This document shows positions 40,159-45,476 of a stretch of DNA of 45,476 nucleotides, one piece after another. The notes under the pieces were generated by a model. The model was not told where the DNA came from. It did no database searches and saw only the letters and a program-made list of their open reading frames with translations. Made by a program: the position numbers and the translations under genes. Location of the stretch: positions 1 through 45,476 of the forward strand of contig DASXVS010000064.1 of the NCBI GenBank assembly GCA_036504095.1. The letters run 5' to 3'. Each line of letters starts with the position of its first letter. Within the stretch, counting starts at the first letter, position 1. This DNA comes from Armatimonadota bacterium. GTDB taxonomy: Bacteria; Armatimonadota; DTGP01; JAKQQT01.

Positions 40159-41682
40159 ATGCGAGTCTACGTATATTGTCGCGTTTCGACGGATGAACAG
40201 TCCACGGACGACCACTACAGCCTGGGCAATCAGGAGCAGCGCGCCCGGGATTATGCCAAGGCGAAAGGATGGCAGGTCTCCTGGGTGCGTAAGGACGTGG
40301 CTTCAGGCAAAAATACCAATCGCCCCGGATTCCAGGCACTTGACGCCGCCGTTAAGATAGGTGAGGTCGATGTTGTCGTCGTGTACCGTCTGGACCGCCT
40401 TTCTCGAAACGTCCGCGACATCTATGATTTTCTTGACGAGCTACAGAGGCGTGACATCGCCTTCGCCAGCATCACAGAAGGCTTCGATACGACGACCGCA
40501 ATGGGCCGTGCTATGCTTGGTGTCGCGGCTGTCTTCGCCCAACTCACGCGGGAGATGATTGCCGAGAACGTCAAGGATGGCTTACTGCGACGGGCCGAGT
40601 CGGGAAAATGGAATGGACCTAAGTGGAACCCTCCTTACGGCTACACCTACGTGCTAGGAGGAACAATAGAGCCGATTCCTGAACAAGCGGAGCTAGTTCG
40701 AAGTATCTTCAGGTGGTTCAGTGAGGACAAGTGGGGCACGAGCAAGATCGCACGGTACTTGAATAACCAGGGGGTCAAACGCGAGTCGGCTAAGCCAAAT
40801 TCGGGCCAGTGGATCCAAAACAAGATTTGGGAAATGCTGCAGAATCCCGTGTACGTCGGGAAAGTCGTAGCCGGCGATCGGCTGGTGGATGGCATCCACG
40901 AACCGCTCATTGATCAGGATACCTGGGACGCGACGGCAGCAGTGTCTACCGCCAGAAAGCTTCAGTCTCCACGGTTGAAGGCATCCCCTCACCTTCTCTC
41001 GGGCCTGGTGCGTTGCGGAACCTGTGACCGCCTCCTCGCCGCCCAGAAATGCAACTATTCGAACAGACAGGGCGATGTATCATTCGTCGGCTTCCGGCAT
41101 TCGCGAAACGAGTTTTCGGGTCCAAGACATTGTCCGGGCGTCTACCACCGTGGCGATACCTTGGAGCTCGCGGTGATATCGGACCTTCTAGCGCTAGCAA
41201 AGGGCGAGAACGTGAGAGAGATGGCGCTGAAGGCTGCGAAGGAGCGATTGGCGACTGAATCTGGCCCGCTCAGGGACGAGGCTCAGCGCCTCTCGTCCCA
41301 ACTCTCCGAGTTCGATCACCGGTTCGAAAGCTGGGCGCGACTCCTGGACGACGGCGCGATCGACGAATCGCAGTTTCGCCTCCGCAACGCGGCGCTCCTA
41401 AAGGACAAAGTGAAAGCCTCCAAACGGTTCGAGGAGATCGAGGCTGCGCTCGGGGCTGAAGAGAGACTGGAAATCGATCTTGCAGAGGTTGACGCAGTAT
41501 GGCGTGATCTGCCGGTAGCGTGGGAGCACCTGGAATTTGAACAGAAGCGTGAAATCCTACGCTTGCTGATCGAGAAAGTACTGGTGTACCCGGATCGTGT
41601 GGAGTTGCAGCCTTACCATTTGCCGCCGCGTCGGCTGGAAACGCGGCGGTCACGGCGAGAGTTCATAAGAAAGGTCACTTAA
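40159..41682 (+). CDS. Large serine recombinase
   Basis: This 507-residue site-specific recombinase belongs to the integrase/excisionase type used by phages and integrative elements. The N-terminal resolvase domain has catalytic Ser in YCRVSTDEQS and YRLDRLSRNVRDIYDFLDEL. The recombinase domain (about 160-290) includes PPYGYTYV, EQAELVRSIFRWF and NPVYVGKVV. A zinc ribbon has HLLSGLVRCGTCDRLLAAQK and a later Cys (HCPGVY). A coiled-coil helix (about 355-430) and the RLLIEKVLVYPDRVEL end follow. It is full length and looks functional. No other phage or conjugation genes are seen, and I could not identify attL or attR. It marks the start of the disrupted end of the window. Confidence 0.94.
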   Translation: MRVYVYCRVSTDEQSTDDHYSLGNQEQRARDYAKAKGWQVSWVRKDVASGKNTNRPGFQALDAAVKIGEVDVVVVYRLDRLSRNVRDIYDFLDELQRRDIAFASITEGFDTTTAMGRAMLGVAAVFAQLTREMIAENVKDGLLRRAESGKWNGPKWNPPYGYTYVLGGTIEPIPEQAELVRSIFRWFSEDKWGTSKIARYLNNQGVKRESAKPNSGQWIQNKIWEMLQNPVYVGKVVAGDRLVDGIHEPLIDQDTWDATAAVSTARKLQSPRLKASPHLLSGLVRCGTCDRLLAAQKCNYSNRQGDVSFVGFRHSRNEFSGPRHCPGVYHRGDTLELAVISDLLALAKGENVREMALKAAKERLATESGPLRDEAQRLSSQLSEFDHRFESWARLLDDGAIDESQFRLRNAALLKDKVKASKRFEEIEAALGAEERLEIDLAEVDAVWRDLPVAWEHLEFEQKREILRLLIEKVLVYPDRVELQPYHLPPRRLETRRSRREFIRKVT

Positions 41683-41843
41683 TTATCGGTATCGGCATCG
41701 CCGCAGCGAACGAGGTTGACTCTCCCTTCAGTCCAGTCGGCCGTTCTCACCGCCACGCGGGCATGAACCGTGAGGGGCATTGTGATCATGCTTGCTGGGA
41801 ACAGACGCAAATCCGCTGCGGTGCCTTTTGCCTCCTCGCATTG

Positions 41844-41852
41844 TGATATGAT
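41844..41852 (+). promoter_or_regulatory. Extended -10 element for the metalloprotease gene
   Basis: TGATATGAT is an extended -10 form 64 bp before GTG 41916, without a good -35. Nothing else is recognised in 41683-41915. Confidence 0.3.
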
Positions 41853-41915
41853 GGTGGCAGACAGACGCGCTGTCTTCGTGACCACGCCCGCATCCATCGT
41901 TGGGAGGTTCTGCCC

Positions 41916-43234
41916 GTGAAATCGCACCACCGTTTGCTGACGGCCCTGGCGGTATGCTTCTGCCTCTCTATCCATCCCGCGAAAGCAGCCGGGACGCCGG
42001 CGGGGGAGCGGGTTGTCTCGCGGGGGCGGTTGCCGTGAATTACGACCTCAGGAGCGGTCGAGCCGTCTTCCTGAAGAACACCGCAGCACCCGAGGCGCGG
42101 GCCGATGCGGTCTACCAGAAAGCCCTCGCTTCCCGCGTGTCACCGACCACCCCCCTCCCCGTGCCGCCGCTTCCGGCCGGGTTCGATGCGACCAAAGTGA
42201 GCAGCGCCTTCCTCGCGGAGCACGGGGCGGTCTTTGCCCTGAAAGACCCGCTGCAATCTCTGATTCCCGTTCCTCCGGCGGCTGACGACCTCGGGATGGT
42301 TCACGTGGCGTTCAACCAGGTCCACGGAGGTGTGCCGGTGTATGCGTCGCAGGCGGTCGTGCACCTGACCGGCGACGGAAAGGTGAGCAGTGTGAGCGCG
42401 AGCGTGATGCCGGACCTCACCGTGAGCACACTGGCTACCGTGACTCGCGACGAGGCGAGCGCACATGCGTTGACGGCATTTCAAGCACAGTTCCCGCTAT
42501 CAACTCCGTCTGTCGTTTCCGTAAAGCCGTATGTGTTCTGCCCGGGCTTTATTCGCAACGACGCGGACAGCACGGCCTACTTGGTCTGGGAGGTACGCAT
42601 CGTCGGCAAGCGCTCCGCGTGCGAGGAGTGCCCGCCGATCGCCGACGAGAACCCCTTCTTGGACGCTCACGGTGACGGTGCGCTGGTGTTCCAGCTCTCC
42701 AACTCGCGGCAGGATTCCTACCGCAAGATCTACGACTGCTCCATCTACTACCTAACAGATCCGAATGCGTGTTGGTCGGAGAAGGTCATTCCACGATATC
42801 TCGGATACACGTTCGGAAGGCGCGAAGGCGCTCCGGCTCGCGGTCAGAATCCCGTCCCGGGTAATAACGGCGCAACGGATGTGGACATTTTGTATGACTT
42901 GATTGGCGGTCTGAATCAGATGTACGTCGAGGAGACCGGACGCAATGGCCCAAACGGCAAGGGTGGAGCAGGGGATGGTACTGATTTCCCTTTCAACTAC
43001 ATCGCGAGCTTTGCGTTTCACGAAACTGGGTTTCCAGGAGAATGCCGAAATGGCGCCGGTGCTTGGTTCTTCCCGGGTCGAACTGAATACTGCATGGGAA
43101 ATGTGGTTCCGGACATGGTAGGACACGAGGCCTCCCACGCCGTGTCGTACTATCGCTGGGACACAGCCGGCAACTTGAACAGCCTCGCAAATTGGGGCGA
43201 CTCCGGCGCGCTCAACGAGAGCTTTTCCGATATC
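41916..43234 (+). pseudogene. M4 (thermolysin-family) metalloprotease, frameshifted and truncated
   Basis: This is a broken secreted zinc protease. Signal-peptide codons start at GTG 41916 (SD GGGAGG): KSHHRLLTALAVCFCLSIHP, ending AKA. That frame stops at TGA 42036. The rest continues one frame away (AVNYDLRSGRAVFLKN), so a one-base indel lies in the G-runs at 42002-42006 or 42022-42026. The propeptide (FTP) region is VHLTGDGKVSSVSASVMPDL. The catalytic part reaches VGHEASHAVSYY (HExxH) and the third-ligand motif GALNESFSDI, then stops abruptly at 43234, where group II intron sequence begins. About 150-200 residues of the usual C-terminal lobe are missing and are not found after the intron. 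Confidence 0.85.
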
Positions 43235-44790
43235 TGCTGACCCACTCGTTTTCGGCCAAAGCTTTGGCCGTGAAACGGGTGACGAATAACGACGGTAAGA
43301 ACACCCCCGGCGTGGACCAGATCCTCTGGAAAACGCCGGAACGGAAAGCAGGGGCAATATCCGCGCTCAGGCAAAGGGGCTACAGTTCCCAACCGCTGCG
43401 GCGCGTGTATATCCCAAAGGAAAACGGGAAGAAACGCCCTCTGGGAATCCCGACGATGCGGGACAGAGCCATGCAGGCACTCTACCTGCTCGCGCTCGAT
43501 CCCGTGGCGGAGGTGACCGCCGATCCGAACTCATACGGGTTTCGGAAGGAGCGGTCCTGCGCGGACGCTATCGAACAGTGTTTCAAGACGCTGTGCCGTA
43601 AGTCGTTTGCGCAGTGGGTGCTGGAAGGCGACATTCGAAGCTGTTTCGACCGGATCAGCCACGAGTGGCTGTTGGCCAATGTCCCGATGGACAAGGCCAT
43701 CTTGCGCAAGTGGCTGGCGGCGGGCTACATGGAAGAAGGGGTCTTCTACGAAACTGAGGAGGGAACGCCGCAAGGCGGCGTGATCTCGCCGGTGCTGGCA
43801 AACTTCGCCCTCGATGGATTGGAGCGGCTGCTTTCGCAGGCGTTCCCGTACAAGTCGGGGCGGGTGATCCGGCCCAAGGTTCATCTGGTTCGGTATGCGG
43901 ACGACTTCATCATTACCGGTAGCAGTAAGGAGCTGCTGGAGGATGAGGTCCGCCCTCTCGTGGAGAGCTTTCTGCGGGAGCGGGGGCTGGAACTCTCAGT
44001 TGAGAAGACCAGCGTCACGCACATAGAAGACGGCTTCGACTTCCTCGGACAGAACGTCCGCAAGTACAACGGCAAACTGCTGATCAAGCCGTGCCGGAAG
44101 AACGTACAGACGTTTCTCACTAAGATCCGCAGGATCGTCAAAGCGAATCGATCGGCCACGGCGTACGCTCTGGTCTCCCAACTCAACCCGCTGATCCGGG
44201 GTTGGGCGAACTACCACCGTCACGTCGTGAGCAAGGAGATATTCTCTCGTGTGGACACCGCGATCTTCCGATCCCTCTGGCAGTGGGCGAAGAAACGCCA
44301 CCCCAACAAGGGGCACCGCTGGGTCAAGGAGAAATACTTCGGGACCGTCGGCGGCTCGAACTGGCGCTTCTTCGGCGAACAGCGCGATGAGGGCGGCACC
44401 ACAACAATCCAATGGCTACGCCGCGCCTCCTCGACGCGCATAACACGGCACCTGAAGGTCAAGGCTGAGGCGAATCCTAACGACCTGGCGTTTGAAGTCT
44501 ACTTCGAGGAGCGCGAGAGCGCTCAATTGGGAGACGACACGCTGGGAAAGCGGAGACTTTGGCGGCTCTGGAACGAGCAGGACGGCTTATGCCCCGTCTG
44601 CGGGCAACGGTTCACCCGAAAACGCGGGTGGCGCTTGCACTATCTGGTCCCCCGAGTGCTGGGAGGACCGAACCGGAGTAACAATTGGGTGCTGGTTCAT
44701 CCCGACGGCCACCGGGAGGTTCACGACCGTCGACTCTTCGTGGCGAAACCGCGTCCGCATAAGGGCGTTCAAGAGGCTCGAGCCGTGTGA
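43231..44790 (+). pseudogene. ltrA: Group II intron reverse transcriptase/maturase, N-terminus missing
   Basis: About 519 residues remain. Homology begins at LLTHSFSAKALAVKRVT, roughly 50 residues into the usual protein; the frame is open back to 43192 only through M4 sequence. Present are the reverse-transcriptase blocks (RRVYIPKENGKKRPLGIPTM, LEGDIRSCFDRISH, TPQGGVISPVLANFALDGLE, VRYADDFIITGSS with YADD), the maturase X domain (NPLIRGWANYHRHVV) and an HNH endonuclease end (LCPVCGQRF, LHYLVPRVLGG, HPDGHREVH). In relatives the last motif is HPNCH; here Cys is Gly, so the zinc site may be damaged. No SD or start codon serves the remaining frame. Confidence 0.88.
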
Positions 44791-44813
44791 CGGGAAACTG
44801 TCAAGCACGGTTC
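44780..44813 (+). ncRNA. Group II intron domain V
   Basis: This 34-base hairpin begins GAGCCGTGTGACGG, has a GAAA tetraloop, an AA bulge and ends GCACGGTTC. Both stems and the catalytic AGC triad are present. It overlaps the stop of the reverse transcriptase frame. Domain VI follows at about 44816-44852, with a likely branch-point A seven bases from the 3' end. Confidence 0.88.
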
Positions 44814-44854
44814 CTTGAGGGGGGAGCGACGGCAACGTTTCTCCCCCACTCGAC

Positions 44855-45260
44855 CTAAGGGATTTCGTTCGCTTCCGGTAACGTGAGCGGGCGCAACTCG
44901 CCGTGCATCACAACCGCCTCCACCTGGGCGGAACAGTTAAGTCCCTGTGGATTGAAGTGACCGTTTCTCTCTACCTGAGCACCAAACGTACGTTTTCGTT
45001 CCAATGATTGCCAGACTTCCACGTCGGCTACCTGGACGATCTTGCGCTCCCAGAGCTTGATGTCACAGAATTGTGCAAGATTAACACCCACCACCGCTAC
45101 GCCACGCCAAATTTGCTGGTCCCATCGAGTATAATAGTCTCGGGATTCATAAGTCGATTAACGCGCTCTGGGCCAACGATTACCCAAAGCAAATGCTGAT
45201 CGAATCTGGATGCCTTCTCCGACTGACAACGTTGCCGGCCGAGAACAAGTTACGTTTCAT
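44855..45260 (-). pseudogene. Unrecognised gene with apparent frameshifts
   Basis: Read on the minus strand, a protein-like sequence spans three frames. It starts at ATG 45260 (SD CAGGGA; MKRNLFSAGNVVS), moves to another frame that is open at 45100-45249 (FDQHLLWVIVGPERVNRLMN, PETIILDGTSKFGVA), and after a TAG at 45097-45099 to a third (VVGVNLAQFCDIKLWERKIV, VEVWQSLERKRTFGAQVERN, ending TLPEANEIP). Its stop codon lies exactly at the intron 3' boundary. The conceptual product is ~130 residues; I recognise no family. Single-base errors or real decay could explain it. Confidence 0.45.
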
Positions 45261-45476
45261 TTTGTCCCTGCCCGTGCGGGTGGTGATGGAACTTCAGATA
45301 CTTGTGTGGTAGGTGACGCAAGGCCGCGCCGACCCAATGGCGACGCCTGCCCTGCGCTGATTCTGTGCGCGGTGAATATCAGGTAGGTGTCGGACCCCAC
45401 GGTGTGGTCGGGCCTCAATCACGCTTGCGGACGGCCTTGGGTTTCTACATCTCTTCCCCGTGTGTTCTCGCGCGCG
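45261..45476. other. Terminal 216 bases, no feature recognised
   Basis: No open frame, RNA gene or repeat stands out on either strand. Confidence 0.4.

Larger units (their letters stand above)
43231..44854 (+). mobile_element. 5'-truncated group II intron
   Basis: The element contains most of an intron-encoded reverse transcriptase and a full domain V and VI, but lacks the ribozyme domains I-IV and the first ~50 codons of the protein. The 5' junction with the M4 gene is within 43231-43238. The 3' end is placed near 44854 (CTCGAC) by the length of the domain VI stem (GAGGGGGGAG with CTCCCCC). It is not expected to self-splice. Truncation may come from incomplete reverse transcription, deletion, or a chimeric assembly. 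Confidence 0.85.

Noticed and set aside
42035..42100. Programmed restart (GTGA overlap) in the M4 protease gene
   Set aside because: Restart at GTG 42035 would separate the signal peptide from the enzyme; an indel in the adjacent G-runs is simpler, and the gene is also truncated.

Overview
The window is GC-rich chromosomal DNA from a free-living bacterium. It carries strong Shine-Dalgarno (SD) sites, an ECF sigma/anti-sigma pair, MurJ, a NapG/NapH-like quinol dehydrogenase and a Firmicute/Armatimonadota-style L10 leader. The phylum cannot be fixed from the sequence; Armatimonadota or a similar deep-branching high-GC lineage is only a guess. The last ~4 kb has broken genes and a truncated group II intron, so it is either decaying DNA or lower-quality sequence.

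Layout. 0.2-2.7 kb: ECF sigma factor, a 25-residue ORF chained to both neighbours by ATGA overlaps, a zinc-binding anti-sigma factor and a bactofilin-like membrane protein. 2.8-9.4 kb: tRNA-Leu, murJ, rpsT, a 139-bp repeat array, GNAT and DinB genes, rplS, lepB, and an RNase HII-YraN fusion joined by a linker made of 7-bp repeats. 9.6-21.7 kb: a restriction-modification island with a type IIG/ISP enzyme, a GAF/HD-GYP phosphodiesterase, a winged-helix protein and a type I hsdR-hsdM-hsdS set. 21.7-26 kb: repeat-rich spacer, then secE-nusG-rplK-rplA and, after an L10 leader with a terminator hairpin, rplJ-rplL. rplJ appears to start at an AUA codon. rpoBC does not follow; amt does. 28.2-28.4 kb: tRNA-Arg and tRNA-Glu.

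28.6-33.8 kb: a five-gene operon encoding a secreted DUF6599-like protein, a Tat-exported DUF362 protein, a fused NapH-NapG iron-sulfur quinol dehydrogenase with no nitrate reductase, a small protein, and a Tat-exported aldo/keto-reductase-fold protein. It reads as a membrane-to-periplasm electron-transfer system of unknown substrate and is the best candidate for an undescribed system. 34.0-37.2 kb: GH65 disaccharide phosphorylase and beta-phosphoglucomutase-like HAD enzyme. 37.4-40 kb: secreted beta-propeller/phosphoesterase. 40.1-45.5 kb: large serine recombinase, broken M4 metalloprotease fused to a 5'-truncated group II intron, and a frameshifted minus-strand gene.

The intergenic DNA is unusual throughout. 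It holds degenerate 7-bp-period word arrays, with different words at different sites but the same period; short hairpins with variable stems and a constant TTCA or TGAA loop; and inverted CCCTCTCC-type elements. Two of these have entered coding sequence in frame: the rnhB-yraN linker and the GH65 gene.
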